From Paracentrotus lividus (Eukaryota > Echinodermata > Echinoidea > Camarodonta > Echinidae): a stretch of 64,000 nucleotides of DNA. This document shows, one piece after another, positions 1 to 12,059 of this stretch (within the stretch, counting starts at the first letter, position 1; every line of letters begins with the position of its first letter). The notes under the pieces are model-generated. The model ran no database searches. It saw only the letters and a list, made by a program, of their open reading frames with translations, and was not told the DNA's origin. Both the position numbers and the translations under genes were made by a program. The stretch spans positions 36,325,308 through 36,389,307 of the forward strand of contig CALNVZ010002974.1 in the NCBI GenBank assembly GCA_940671915.1. The letters are read 5' to 3'.

Positions 1-874
1 TAACACTTTTTTTTTTCACACAATTTTTCAATTGGATTGAACGTTTTTTTTTTTTTGTTTTTTTTTGGCTGTTCATAAACAAATTTGAAGATTTTTAATC
101 GCGATCACATTTCGGAAGAAATTGATTGAAGGAAATATTTAATCGAACGTAGATAGTTTGAACTTGACCAGGAAAACTTTTATACCAATTTCCTGACGCA
201 TATCCTTTATTCACACGGGTATAAGCAGTAAAATTTACCTTTATTGTGGACTCGTTTACAGAGCTTTACATGATTATATTCATTGTACTGTCTGCGATAC
301 TTCCTCTGTATGATACAATCATTACAAATTGTTGTTATTATTCATTTATCTATAATTAATTCTTTTTTTAATTCTTATTTGAGTTTGGTCTTACTTGTCC
401 TAATCTTTCATAAATATATGTGTAAATATTGTGATTTTATTAATTCAATACAACATGTTTAAATACGTGTTATTGTCTTTTTTATGTATTACATAATAAC
501 TTATTTATTTTTCTCATTTTTTTCTCTTTTAGAAAACATCATGATTTGGGGTGCGTAGCAACAGCAATGTAGAGACTATCATCTTTACTGAACATCTGGC
601 GGGATGAGGATTTCTTTTTCTTTCTTTCTTTTTTTTTTTTTTTTTTTTTTTAAATAATCAAGATTACAGTACAACTACTCAGAAAACCATCCTTCATCTT
701 CTTTACGCTTGCTGCCTGACAGCGCTACGTACAAAATTCGAAAATTCTAAAATAAAATAATTCCATAAACTAAGTTTATGATACCCTTTAATTGATGGAT
801 GCATAAGTTCCAGGTCGGCAGGCAGTGCTATTGTTATTTCGGCAAAATATTACTAATTTTTTAAAAGGAGGACT

Positions 875-1165
875 CCAGGGTTGTGTTGCATAAAACTTTT
901 ATTCTAACCTTAGTTTTCTAGGGTTAAAAAAAATCAGGTTATGTAGACATATTTCTTAGGTTATTTAACTGAGTTTTAAAACCCCCTAAAAATCGATTGC
1001 ATAAATACTTCTAAAAACTGAAACTGAAACTTGAAGTGTTTATGCAATGGGGAAAAAAAAAATCCGGTAAAATATTGTAACCGGAGTTTTCGGACTTTAA
1101 CCGGAGTTTTCAGATTTTTACCGGAAAAAAACTCCGGTTAAAAGTTTTATGCAACGGGGCCCAGG
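875..1165. mobile_element. Small MITE-like element with terminal inverted repeats
   Basis: The left end reads ccagggttgtgttgcataaa and the right end, reverse-complemented, reads cctgggccccgttgcataaa; both continue into acttttaa-type sequence. The right half has internal repeats of ccggagtttt in both orientations (1069-1140). No ORF. The superfamily is not clear. Confidence 0.55.
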
Positions 1166-1258
1166 CTGTAGTTTGTATGTATAGAAACATAGAGCAGTAA
1201 ATTAAAAAAGCACAACACTGAAAATCTGCGTGAGATTATGCCAATTACTGTGTTTTAC

Positions 1259-1278
1259 GGGGGGGGGGGGGGGGGGGG
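1259..1278. repeat. Poly-G run
   Basis: Twenty consecutive G. Homopolymers of this kind recur in the window and are likely points of sequencing-length error. Confidence 0.95.
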
Positions 1279-2367
1279 AATCATAACCTTAAAAAATGCA
1301 TAATTTTGTTATTTTTCATCCGATTTCGATGACATTTTCTGTGTTGTGCTTGTTAAATTTTACTTTACTTTCCAAAATATTTCAATTTCAGCATTTTGAT
1401 ATGCAGAAATCACTGCTTAAAATAGTTGGATAAAGTTATTGTATACACAACAGTATCTTAAACACAAGTTTTTTGCAAATCAATTTTTACCAAATAACAG
1501 TCAACATATTTTATCCTGCTATTAAAAGAATATTTTCTCCCTGTAAAATCTTTTTTTTTAAATAACGTGCATGTTTGTTTGGTAAAATTTACCTAATTTT
1601 CTAAAGCAGCGATTTTTTCACTACAGAATTTTTCACTTTGTGTTTTAGAGTATTAGTAATAGCTTCTACTGGAGATGAGTTCGTGTATCTGTAACTATAC
1701 GTTTTGATGATGTGTAATAAGTTTAAGTTTTATCCCTTTGCCAAAGATTGACAATGAAGAGACTAAAAATGTATGCTGTTTATATTGCAACTATACATGT
1801 ATATCATAAATGAAAGGAATTTATTAAGAGCGAATTTGAAGGAAGATATCAATGTAATAAATAATTCACTCCTCATTTAATATTTCGTTTGCCCGACTTT
1901 GTTCGCGCACAATATAAATGTATAGCCAAGTATGTATTTATTATGGTATCATTCCTTATTATGAATATTTTGTAGGTATTTTTAAATTTATGACAGACCA
2001 CGAAAAATTGAATTGGAAGAATTTATGATAAATCATAAAGGACGTCTTTTCTATGTTAGTTGAAGCATATAGCTTCATAGACGCATCTAGGTAAGCCGCA
2101 CTTGGGGTAGATTAGAGTAGGCTGATAGTTTAGTCATTCCTTTTGTGCAATAACATTTTCTCTTCGTTAGTCTACCTGATAAGGATTTAATCAGGAGCGA
2201 TATTAGTTTTTTGCAAGAAGTAGAAATGAAACGAAATGAAATGGAAAGTAGAGTTTACATCATAAGCTAATAGCAGGCCAAAATTAATGTAGCATCGTAG
2301 GCATAGGATTTGTAAATACCGAGGACAGATAAAATAATGGTAATTACAAGATTTGATGAGAGCTTTG

Positions 2368-2369
<2 letters not shown>

Positions 2370-2398
<29 letters not shown>
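2370..2398. repeat. Poly-T run
   Basis: 29 consecutive T in otherwise unremarkable AT-rich DNA. The poly-Lys frame over it on the other strand is not a gene. Confidence 0.95.
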
Positions 2399-2400
<2 letters not shown>

Positions 2401-3035
2401 AAAATAAAAAGGTGCTTAAAATCTAAATACCAAACTTGTATAGATTAAGAGTTTCATTTTGTGTAATCGTCTATAGTCCTATACAAAGAAAGAAGTGTTA
2501 CTGTAAGTTCATTCGAATTTTACAACTCTTACAAGACAATATGTTACTGTAAGTTTAATGATGATTATCTGTTAATTAGATGATGTGTGGTTCTGTAATA
2601 AGAGTATAAATACTTAGAATTCATATATGAATCATTACAATTTGGACAAGAGATAATTAGTGTACTGTCCTCAGAATAGGTACAAACCAGATTTGACACA
2701 CACAAAAAGCGAATTTAATGCGTAGCATTAAACTGCATGTATTGCTGTATTGGGAATTGTGTATGATACTAATGCAAGGCTGAACAAACTTTTTATTTGA
2801 TGGATTCAAGTTATTTATTTTGTATATAATTTATGTCAGTTGTTGTATTATAACGATTGTGAATAAGTGACACAATAAAATATATGAAATAATATGAAAC
2901 ATGTGCCTCATGTTATGATTGTCTTATGACTAGAACAAAAATTTGGTCCGGAAGTTTTATCGCACCGGCAAGTCCTGTGTGTAGCATTCATAATCCTTAT
3001 ATAAATAGATAAACATAACATTATAAACATATTAA

Positions 3036-3082
3036 CCCCCCCAAAAAAAAAAAAAAAAAAATAATAATAAATAAATAAATAA

Positions 3083-3133
<51 letters not shown>

Positions 3134-3366
3134 TAATAACAATAATAATAATAATAATAAAATTAAAAAATCAATCAATCAATCAATCAATCAAAAACTT
3201 TAAAAAAAAGGAAATAAATCAATCAATGAATCAATCAATCAATAAAAAAAATATTTAAAACAAATATTATAATTCAAATAATAATAATAATAATAACCAA
3301 AAAATGAAAATAGAATTAAAAAAAATGATTAATAAATAAATAAATAAACAAATAAATAAATAAATA
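3036..3366. repeat. AT-rich microsatellite cluster
   Basis: Poly-A followed by (aat)n, (aatc)n and (aaat)n runs with small interruptions. The following stretch to about 3640 holds no gene I can support. Confidence 0.95.
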
Positions 3367-3639
3367 TTTCCAGAAAAAATACATGGGGATCTAAAGTCAT
3401 TCTTTCTCCCTTCACCCATCTCCTTTTCTCCCTGTCTGTTTGTTTTACTCTGGTTTCTAGGAATACTACCCCCACATAATTACCCCGACAACTACACCAC
3501 GCCAGATATCTACTCCATATACACCCTGGTAGGGTAATTGTCCTGATACGGTTACTTTGCCTATACATACACCTGTTTCTGAAGAAAAAAAACAGATATA
3601 ATTTTCCACTTTAGCTGAAATTAATGTAATATAGACTGG

Positions 3640-4020
3640 GTGCAACTCATTCTGTTCCCAAGGTTCATTTGTCCAAAGCTTCGTTTGTCTGAAAATGAAA
3701 TAGGGTTCGTTGTTGCAAAGGTTCGTTCGTTCGATAGTGGAATAGGGCTCATTCGTCCGAAAATTAAATAGGGTTCGTTGTTCCGATTGTTCATTTACCC
3801 TCAAATGAAATAGGCCTAGGGTTCTTTCGTCCAAAAATGAAATAAGGTTCATTTGTCCGAAATATTCAAATGATCCATATTTCATTTTCGGACGAAAGAA
3901 CCTTCAGACTAATGCATTAAAATGTTCACACAAACGAATCTTACTTCATTTTTGGACAGACGAAACTTCGGAACAATGAACATTCGGACAAAATAATGAA
4001 CCATCGGAACAACGAGCTGT
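3640..4020. repeat. Divergent ttcgt/aaaatgaaatagg word repeat
   Basis: Irregular recurrences of ttcgttcgtccgaaaatga-type words, separated by 25-50 bp, in both orientations. A second block with the same words is at 12060-12490. No ORF or TIR was identified. Confidence 0.6.
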
Positions 4021-4339
4021 AACCTATGGATTATCATTGTAACGTTTCTTAATGTTGTAAACCATGAGAAACTTGGGCTCTGACAAAATAAAAAAATACA
4101 ATTCAGATCAACATTTAAACAAAATAATTTCAAACTACAATTTGTTTAAGAACTATTTTCAAATGGGCCTCATCAAATCGAAGACCTCTTAAAAGTGTAC
4201 GCCTTCTTTGCCATGAAACATATCATGACGTGTACAAGGGCCAATATCGAATGTGAAGAAAAATATATATATATACCGTATGAACTAAACCATACAGGGT
4301 ACATGCAGGTAATGAGGGATAGCTGGTAATATGGGCGGT

Positions 4340-4680
4340 GCCAGGTAAAAATGGCAGAGGTAAAAATGGCAGAGGCAAAAATGGCAGAGGCAAAAATGGC
4401 AGAGGTAAAAATGGCAGAGGTAAAAATGGGCAGAGGCAAAAATGGAGAGGTAAAATGGCGAGGAAAAGGCGAAAAATGGCAGAGGTAAATGGCAGAGGTA
4501 AAATGGAATAAATGGCTAGAGGTGAAAAATGGCGGAGGAGGGAAGGTAAAAATGGCAGGAAATGCATTTAAAAATGAGGAAAGCTAAGAGGTAAAAATCG
4601 GCGGAGGTAAAATGGGGAGGTAAAAATAGCGGCAGAGCCTAATACAGTAAAAAAATGGCGGCGGTAAAAATGAACAGAAT
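4340..4680. repeat. Minisatellite, unit about 15 bp (aaaaatggcagaggt)
   Basis: Head-to-tail copies of aaaaatggcagaggt, regular at first and decaying rightwards. Just to its left is cagggtacatgcaggtaat, a word shared with the repeat ends at 6430, 7420 and 10570. The same unit appears inverted at 6128-6305. Confidence 0.9.
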
Positions 4681-4689
4681 AAATGGAAT

Positions 4690-6120
4690 TCTTACGAGTA
4701 CCTATTTGTCATAGCAGCAACATTCCTTATAATTATGTCAAATTCCTAAGGAAGGGATAAAACATTAAAACAAAGAAACCTAATGAGAAGGGATTTTCAA
4801 AAAATCTGCTGGACTGGGCCTGGAGGGGTCGTATCTTTAAAATTGACTGACTTCTCATTTGCTACTATCCGCTACTGAGATGTTGTTAAGACCGAGTGAA
4901 CGATTGTTGTATTATTTTAGATTTTGCCTTTCAGACTGTGCATTTTATAATCAAATTATATTGGGGTAATTTTATCCTTTATAATAATTATGATCGTAAA
5001 GTAAACAGAATTACTTTCGTTTAAAAATGTTTTTGTGTTCATCTGCATTTATGCAAATGACGCATGCGCACACCAAGTTAGAACATTGAGTTTTCAACAT
5101 ACACTGTACAACCGTAACTTGATATGAATATAGGTATAGCGACTATAGTGCAAGTGGAAATATTGTTCCCAAGGTCATATGATGGCTTGTGTGATTATGG
5201 CGTTATATAACGTTGGGGTTTTCATTTTCAATTTTAATGCGTATAACTTCATTTCTACATCAATGGTCCACCAAGTAATGTGAAATAAACCAATGTAAAG
5301 GATGTTTTTTGGAGGTTCAGATAACCAAAATCAAAGTATCATGCTCAAAACAAGAAAAAATAGACGAAGGCGGGCGAAGCGCAAGAGCGAAATTATGCTG
5401 AAGTATAAGACAAGAAGGCGTAGACGTTTTAAGATGCATTTTTGGCCTCCTATTATGAAAGACCAGTTTAGCGACCCCTTATTCTACAGGTCCAACTGGC
5501 GCCCCAAATCGCCGCTTTTTTTTTTAAACACTTGTTTCTCCTCTTTTCGGCGCCCCTGTGCCCTAATGGGGGGGGGGGCGCGGGTGGCGCCATGCCCTCA
5601 CAATCATGACAATACGCATATGATTGACATATTAAAGGACTCCGAGGAAATTACCAGACTTTTAAAATTGTTGGATAAAAATGCATTCATCACTCATGAA
5701 CTTCATTGAAGTATTTTTTTTTTTTTTTTACAAATTTTACCTCAATCAACTAATACAATATAGGCCTGTATGAAAATGAAATAACACAATTGTAGGCCTG
5801 TAATCAGCTCATTTAAAGTGTTTTACTACAAGAGTCCTGACAAGATATAAAAGGTCAATATGACAAGTGTCATATTATTTTTATGCTGATATCGACTAGA
5901 AAGGCGCAGTCTTTTCGTTTGTCGTATATGAAATGGATTTGTATTCGTGAGATAAATTTCGACTTCTAAAATTTAAATCGAAGTTAAATTCATTTTGGAT
6001 ATATACTCCGTTTCAATCCCGGAAACGGTTGTGAAAGTGGCGGGCGACATGCAATGAAAACACACATTTAATGAGGTGGTAATTTTCACGTTTTTGTACC
6101 GCGCTCCTGTCAGATCATAA
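4690..6120. other. Non-coding stretch without recognised gene
   Basis: AT-rich DNA. The frame at 5302-5709 is Arg/Lys-rich and spans g/c homopolymers, and it includes a gggcgaagcgcaagagcga word related to the palindromic repeats in the hAT-like elements at 10.0 and 14.5 kb, so it is probably repeat-derived. Poly-T at 5714-5729. Confidence 0.5.
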
Positions 6121-6127
6121 AACCGCA

Positions 6128-6305
6128 AATGCAACCTCTGCCATTTTACTTCTGCCATTATTTTAGCCTTGCGATTTTACTCTGCATTTCTTATCTGTTT
6201 TTATCGCATTTTACCTCTGGCCATTTTTACCTCTGCCATTTTTACCTCTGCCATTTTTACCTCTGCCATTTTTACCTCTGCCATTTTTACCTCTGCCATT
6301 TTTAC
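6128..6305. repeat. Inverted copy of the 15-bp minisatellite (acctctgccattttt)
   Basis: Reverse complement of the unit at 4340-4680, with five near-perfect copies at 6228-6305. The two blocks face each other about 1.5 kb apart, suggesting the arms of an old foldback element. Confidence 0.9.
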
Positions 6306-6469
6306 ACCGAACCCCATATGGGCACCGTGAAGCAAATCATGTCGTGACCGGTGACCGGTGTGAGCGCCATATGTTGTTCATAAATTAATGAACTGCTTAC
6401 GAAAATCTGTCGTCGTGAGAAAATCTGATAGGGTACATGCAGGTAATATGGGCCCCCTAAGCTCATTTG

Positions 6470-6955
6470 CCTAATTTGCATAAAATTGCAAAATGGCACA
6501 CAGTCTAATCTTTGTTTATATGAATCAATAACTACTGCTCTAACTTTTATTGTGAAGAAAAACAATTATCACCCACCCCCCTGTCTGCAATATTCAAATG
6601 TTGACGTCATTACCAAAGTGCCCATATTACCTGCATGTGCAGGTAATATGGGCACATGTATTTAATGTATGATTTAAAAACTACAATGACTCTACCATGT
6701 CTGGAATTTGCTTAAAATGTTGAAAATCATTAACTTTAAGATATCATTTGAAATTATAAGACCCTTCAGTAAATACTTTGACTATATATTTTAATTGTTT
6801 TGTATTTTTTAAATTATTTCGTTTTTTAATATTATTTAAATATTATTTTCATTATACAAGTCAATATAGGACTACAATAAGTATATAATTATTAATTATA
6901 TACTGTGAATATACCCAAAAAAATCGTAGCAAAGAGATTAATGCCTCATCCCAAT
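6470..6955 (+). mobile_element. Left arm of long inverted repeat
   Basis: This arm is repeated in reverse orientation at 9190-9465 and 10557-10745. Shared words include taatctttg, caataactactgctctaac, ttgtgaagaaaaacaattat, the short palindrome gcccatattacctgca at 6630-6657, and aatgcctcatc at the inner end. No transposase frame is seen. Confidence 0.8.
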
Positions 6956-7742
6956 ACTGGGTACCAGAATCATTTCCGCCATTTTGGATGGCCCATATTA
7001 CCTGCACTAATGTTGCTGCGTCAGGCAAGCATTCAATGCCACATTGCACCCCTTCACTACAACAAATTGACCTTTACACGCTGTTATGATCAACATGAAA
7101 CTATAAGCTTACTAAATATACAAAACAATTGAGGTTACCCCCTCAAACACTCTTTCACCATCGCATTCTGTGAAATATCAAATTTTACATCAGGGTAAAA
7201 AAATGCCGTATGTTTTACGTACCTTGTTGGTTTTCAGCAATTTTCTCAGAGAAATTTCGCCATCAGATGCTCTCACGACGATATATTTTCGTATACAGTT
7301 CATATGAACACCATTATGGTGCTCACACCGGTCATCTGTCACCGGTCGACGGTCACGACATGATTTGCTTCAGGTGGCCCATATTACCTGCTGGCCCATA
7401 TTACCTGCATGTACCCTACTGAAATTTCTCTGAGAAAATTGCTGAAAACCAACAAGGAAGGTAAAAACTTACGCCATTTTCTTTTACCCTGATGTAAAAT
7501 TTGATATTTTACAAAATGTGATGGTGAAAAAAAAAGTGTTTGAGGGGGTAACCTCAATTGTTTGTATATTTAGTAATCTATTATAGCTTCGTTTTGATCC
7601 TAATAGCGTGTGACAAAGGTCAATTTGTTGTAATGAAGGGGTGCAATGTGGCATTGAATGCTTGCCTGACATGCAAAAATTAGTGCAGGTAATATGGGCA
7701 GTCCAAAATGGCGGAATGATTCTGGTACTTGGTATTGGGTAC
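6942..7742. mobile_element. Large hairpin (foldback) element, arms about 315 bp
   Basis: Sequence 6942-7257 pairs with 7422-7742 read in reverse: matching words include cagaatcatttccgccattt, gcattcaatgccacattgca, ttgaggttaccccctcaaac, and ccttgttggttttcagcaat. The 160-bp loop (7258-7421) is itself a reverse copy of 6310-6450. No coding potential. Confidence 0.85.
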
Positions 7743-8148
7743 ACACGAGTAAATGATATGCACGCAAGGTTTTGGGGGAAGGCGTACTAAAGATGAGGTA
7801 ATTTTTATTGATAGAAAATAGTCTTATGTTGCTGTTTAATGAATAAATATGTCCTACTCTTTCCTAATTTACCATTTAGTTGAAGATTAGATACTTTGGC
7901 GTATTTTTTTTGGGAATCTTTTTGGTAATTTTGTACATCAACTAAATCACGCCTACAAAAGTTGTGTTTTTTGACATAGTCTCGCTCAAGGATTCATGAT
8001 TTTTGTTTGTGATGATTAAGTCCCTTAACTAAAAGTCCTTTAAATTTTAACTCTGCTGTGATAATTAAAACGATTTCCATCGACAGAATTTGAGAATGTC
8101 TGCTTTTGAAGAGCGTTAATTTAACACGTGAGCCTATGGGCGTCTATA
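7740..8148 (+). repeat. Direct repeat copy 1 (~410 bp)
   Basis: Begins at the outer edge of the hairpin (gtacacacgagtaaatgata) and ends near aatttaacacgtgag...tatgggcgtctat. A second copy in the same orientation is at 8757-9190. Confidence 0.85.
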
Positions 8149-8756
8149 TAGGGAGTGTCTTCTGTCTCTGGAATCGTCAAAACTTACTCGGCAATGCTCG
8201 GAGAGCGTTTTATAGACTAGAAACTCGGACATTTGGTACTACACTCAGTGATTTAATAATCATTTTCGGTGCTTTCGTATATCACCCGTCAAATAAGAAG
8301 ACAAAATAAAAACATTATAGCTCTGTATAAACCTCTGTCCGTTATTTATTATTATGTGAGCGTCGATGTGACCAAATAATGAGCAAGCAGGGGGGGGGGG
8401 GTCGTTTTTGTTTCAGTCTACATTGCCGCTTTTAATCGGGGGTGGGGGTTATGGTATAAAGATAGACATAGGGGGGGGTCCTCTTTAAAAAGATACAAAC
8501 ACCGATTCTGATCGACCACTTGTCAACCAATAACTAGCTTGCCAGTTTCGGCATCCTGTGGCATACGGGATTATTTTTCAACAAGATTGCTGTTATTGCG
8601 CGTTTATTGGGGTCGGCACGGGGTCAGTTTTTCAACTCATATTTGCAAGTTCCTTGCTTGTACAATGAATGCTTGGTACCAGTATTACCAGTTGATCAAA
8701 CTCTTTACATTAAACACAAAACATAAAATATTTTAAAAATATGACCCCCACTATAG
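8149..8756. other. Spacer between direct repeats, no gene seen
   Basis: Unique-looking DNA with G-rich runs near 8391-8401 and 8471-8478. I see no supported gene. Confidence 0.5.
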
Positions 8757-9190
8757 GTACACACGAGTAAAGGATATGCACGCAAGTTTTGGAAGGCGTA
8801 CTAAAGATCAGGTAATTTTATTATAGAAAATGGTATATTGGTCTTATGTTGCTGTTCAATGAATAAATATGTTCTTATATAAGTCCTACTCTTTCCTAAT
8901 TTACCATTTAGTTGAAGATTAGACACTTTTTTAGCAATCTTTTCGTAATTTTGTACATCAACTAAATCACGCCTACAAAAGTTGTTTTTTTTTTTTTTTT
9001 TGTCATAGTCTCGCTCAAGGATTCATGATTTTTGTTTGAGCTGACAAAATTTTCAATAAGTCCCTTAACTAAGAGTCCTTTAAATGTTAAGTCTGCTGTA
9101 ATAATTAAAACGATTCCATAGACAGAATTTGGGAATGTCTGTTTTTGAAGAGCGTTAATTTAACACGTGAGGGGTATGGGCGTCTATTTA
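8757..9190 (+). repeat. Direct repeat copy 2 (~430 bp)
   Basis: Second copy of 7740-8148 with small indels, including a longer poly-T near 8986-9001. It ends where the right arm of the large inverted repeat begins. Confidence 0.85.
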
Positions 9191-10745
9191 CTCTTGTGAT
9201 GAGGCATTTTTTTTTTTTTATATATTTACAGTATAATATTAATAGAATAACTTATTGGAGGCCAATATTGATTTGTAAATGAAAAATAATATAATATCTA
9301 TAAGTCAAGCAGGCAAAAATTTAAATTGAATATCTAATCAAAGTATTTACTGAAGGGTCTTATCATTCAAATGATATCTTGAAGTTAATGATTTTCAACA
9401 TTTTAAGCAAATTCCAGACATAGTAGAGTCATTGTATAAATATATTTTTTAAATACATTGAATACGTGTGCAGGGGCGTATCCAGGGGGGCGCAACAGGC
9501 GCGCGCCCCCCCCCCTATGGCCGACAAAAAAAAAAAAGAGGAGAAAAGGGAGAAAGAAGGAAAAAAGGGAAAGAAAAGAAGAAAAAGAAAAAAGAGAAGG
9601 AATAAGGCTCGATGCTTACAATTTTCGCCCAACTTTATTTAATAAAAAGCTGAAATAGGCTTTATTTGGTCTAAACGACCATAACTAAGGCATTTAATGT
9701 GGGAGGGCCACGAGGCCGACTTTTCTCATATTGTATTTTGCAATAATTGCTCAAACGCCCTCTTTTTAAAAAAAAGAAATACATTAGTGACGAAAAGTAA
9801 AAATATTAAAACTAAAGTTTCAAAATTTCACAAGAAAAAGAGGCCTCTTGGACCCTCTGCCTCCTGGGAAACATAGTTGGCCTCATGGGTTTATTAGGAA
9901 AAGTACCCCTTTATTAATTCAAAATACTTTTGAACCCCAAATTTTTGGCTCGCGCTTCGCGCTCGCTATTGCCAAATCAAATGCACAATAATAATTCTAA
10001 ATTTTACCTTAAAAAAATTCTAAACACCCAAATTTTCGGCTCGCGCTTCGCCGCTCGCTGACACCAAATCAAATGCACAATAAATAATTCTAAATTTACC
10101 TTAAAAAATTTTAAACCCAAATTTTCGCTCGCGCTTCGCGCTCGCTGATACCAATATAATGCCACCAAATAATAACTCCAATTTTACCTTTAAAATTTCA
10201 GCTCGCGCTTCGCGCTCGCGGATACTAAATTGGGTCTATTATAAACAATAATCTACCATTTTCTAGTACTAGAAAAGCCCCTTTATTATTTATATAACTT
10301 TAAAAACCTCAACATTTTCGGACTCTCGTTTCGCGCTCGCAGATTCCAATTCAGAAGGGTATATAATGCACACATAAATAGGTTTCTACGCAACATACAT
10401 TGTCTTAGGTATAGAAACTATGTAACTTTTGATGATAATTGAAAAAAAATGTGGAAATTTCATGTACAATATGAGAAGAACCCCCTCCCCCTTCCCCTGA
10501 CGGCGATAAAAATTTCCTTGCGCCCCCCCTATTGGGAAATCCTGGATACGCCCCTGGTGTGCCCATATTACCTGCACATGCAGGTAATATGGGCACTTTG
10601 GTGATGACGTCAACATTTTGAATACTGCAGACAGGGGGTTGGTGATAATTGTTTTTCTTCACAATAACAGTTAGAGCAGTAGTTATTGATCCATATAAGC
10701 AAAGATTAGTCTGTGTGTCATTTTGTAATTTTATGAAAATTATGG
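9190..10745 (-). mobile_element. Right arm of long inverted repeat, interrupted by a hAT-like insertion
   Basis: Reverse complement of 6470-6955, split by the element at 9471-10556. Joining 9465 to 10562 restores the arm, including its palindrome gcccatattacctgcacatg. The insertion is therefore younger than the arm. Confidence 0.8.
9471..10556. mobile_element. hAT-like non-autonomous DNA transposon, copy 1
   Basis: Ends are caggggcgtatccaggg and the inverted cctggatacgcccctg, flanked by the 5-bp duplication gtgtg (9466-9470 and 10557-10561). Inside are a G/A-rich tract and at least four spaced palindromic blocks of gctcgcgcttcgcgctcgc. No transposase. CAG-type ends with 5-bp duplications fit some hAT families; the superfamily call is inference. 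Confidence 0.8.
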
Positions 10746-11345
10746 AAATGTGCTTAGGAATTCAATGCAGCTAATACTGCTGACAACTGCTGAAATGCTG
10801 AAAGAATGCGAAAGGTCTAAATAATTGCTTCAATAAAATACTTTATAAATCCATTTTGGTTTATTGTTTAGTCACTAAAACGTGCACTATGCTTCCAGTT
10901 TCCAATGTCGGAGTAGAAGGGATAATGAATAAGGGTTTGGGTGTATTTTCTGTTTGTTTTGTATTTGTTTAGTTTTTGTCCTTAAAAACAGTAAATTTGA
11001 AATTTCAAGTTTTATACTAATCACAATCCTTACTTGAAAGCTTCCCTCCCGCAAAAAAAAAACCAAGACAATATTCCTCACCCTGCGACCCTGAACCCAA
11101 ATCCAACTTAAAGAACAATCACACCCTTACATTTTAAACTCATTTTCTGGGGTAGAACTGGGCCCTCTTGCATACAAAGTTGCATTGAATCGCAAGTCCA
11201 AACTTTAAACGCAACTTTGCGTTTAATCCCTAATATTGTCAAAATGCAATGGTGGTATGTGGTAATTTTTATAAACGCAAAATAAATTGCGTTTAAACTG
11301 CACAATAGAAAGCAGGAGCAGACTAAAATATTTCACTTTTATGAC
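10746..11345. other. Non-coding stretch, nothing recognised
   Basis: AT-rich DNA with no convincing gene, TIR or tandem repeat. The short frames here carry no similarity I recognise. Confidence 0.4.
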
Positions 11346-11369
11346 ACAAGGCATTATATACACAAAGAC

Positions 11370-11670
11370 AGAGAGAGAGGGGTGAGAAATACCAAAAGAG
11401 AGAGAGAGAGAGAAGACGAGAGAGAAAGAAAGAGAGAGAGGACTATATACAGGAGAAGAAAACGAAGAAGAAGGATAAAGAAGAATGCGAATGAAGAAGA
11501 AGAAGAAGAAGAAGAAGAAGACGAAGAAGAAGAAGAAGAAGAAGAAGAAGAAGAAGAAGGGGTAAGAAAGAAGAGATAGAAAGTGGGATGGGGCGAGAGG
11601 AGGAATGGAAGAGCTAGAGAAAGACCCCGCCCCCCCCCCCCAAAAAAAAAAAAAAAAAAAAAAAAAAAAC
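11370..11670. repeat. Purine-strand microsatellites (ga)n, (gaa)n, then poly-C/poly-A
   Basis: (ga)n near 11371-11440, (aga)n near 11494-11560, then c13 near 11629-11641 and a28 near 11642-11669. Poly-Glu and poly-Ser frames on either strand are products of this repeat. Confidence 0.95.
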
Positions 11671-12059
11671 ATAAAGATTGAAACAAACTTGCCTGAAATT
11701 AAGAAATAGAAAGCGGGAAATAATGAAAAAAGGAGAAAAATAAATTGAATTAAAAGTTGAGGATTGAGGTTTGCGAATTATATTGTACAATAATTGCTTT
11801 GCATCTGGCGACTGGGGGAGACATTGCTCAATCTTGCAAACCATTAATTTAGCGATCGAGAGAGGATTTATGCTATATAAAGTTCTTTTCATTTGTAGGC
11901 CTACCGTTTTCTTACTTAGCTTAAACTGAATAATTGTTGTTATGTTAATATCTTATCATTATAAAGGCTGCTTATTAACATGATTAGGATTTTCTGTTAT
12001 CTTTTGAGAATTCTTTGTAATACAAGTTTTACTGCTTATCATAACCGTGAGCATATAGA

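Larger units (their letters stand above)
530..2890 (+). other. Possible 3' end of an upstream gene (terminal exon/3' UTR and poly(A) signal)
   Basis: A strong pyrimidine tract ending ttctcttttag at about 533 could be an acceptor, and an AATAAA hexamer lies at 2874-2879 in AT-rich, gene-free DNA. Together they could mark the last exon and long 3' UTR of a plus-strand gene off the left edge. Any coding part would be only a few codons. No protein similarity can be seen; this is inference only. The stretch 1-529 shows nothing else beyond poly-T runs. Confidence 0.15.

Noticed and set aside
5302-5709. 135-codon Arg/Lys-rich frame
   Set aside because: Spans T and G homopolymers and repeat-related words, has no recognisable domain and no neighbouring exons.
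11223-11686. Poly-Glu, poly-Ser and poly-Phe frames
   Set aside because: Products of (ga)n/(gaa)n microsatellites and homopolymers on both strands; no splice signals or similarity.
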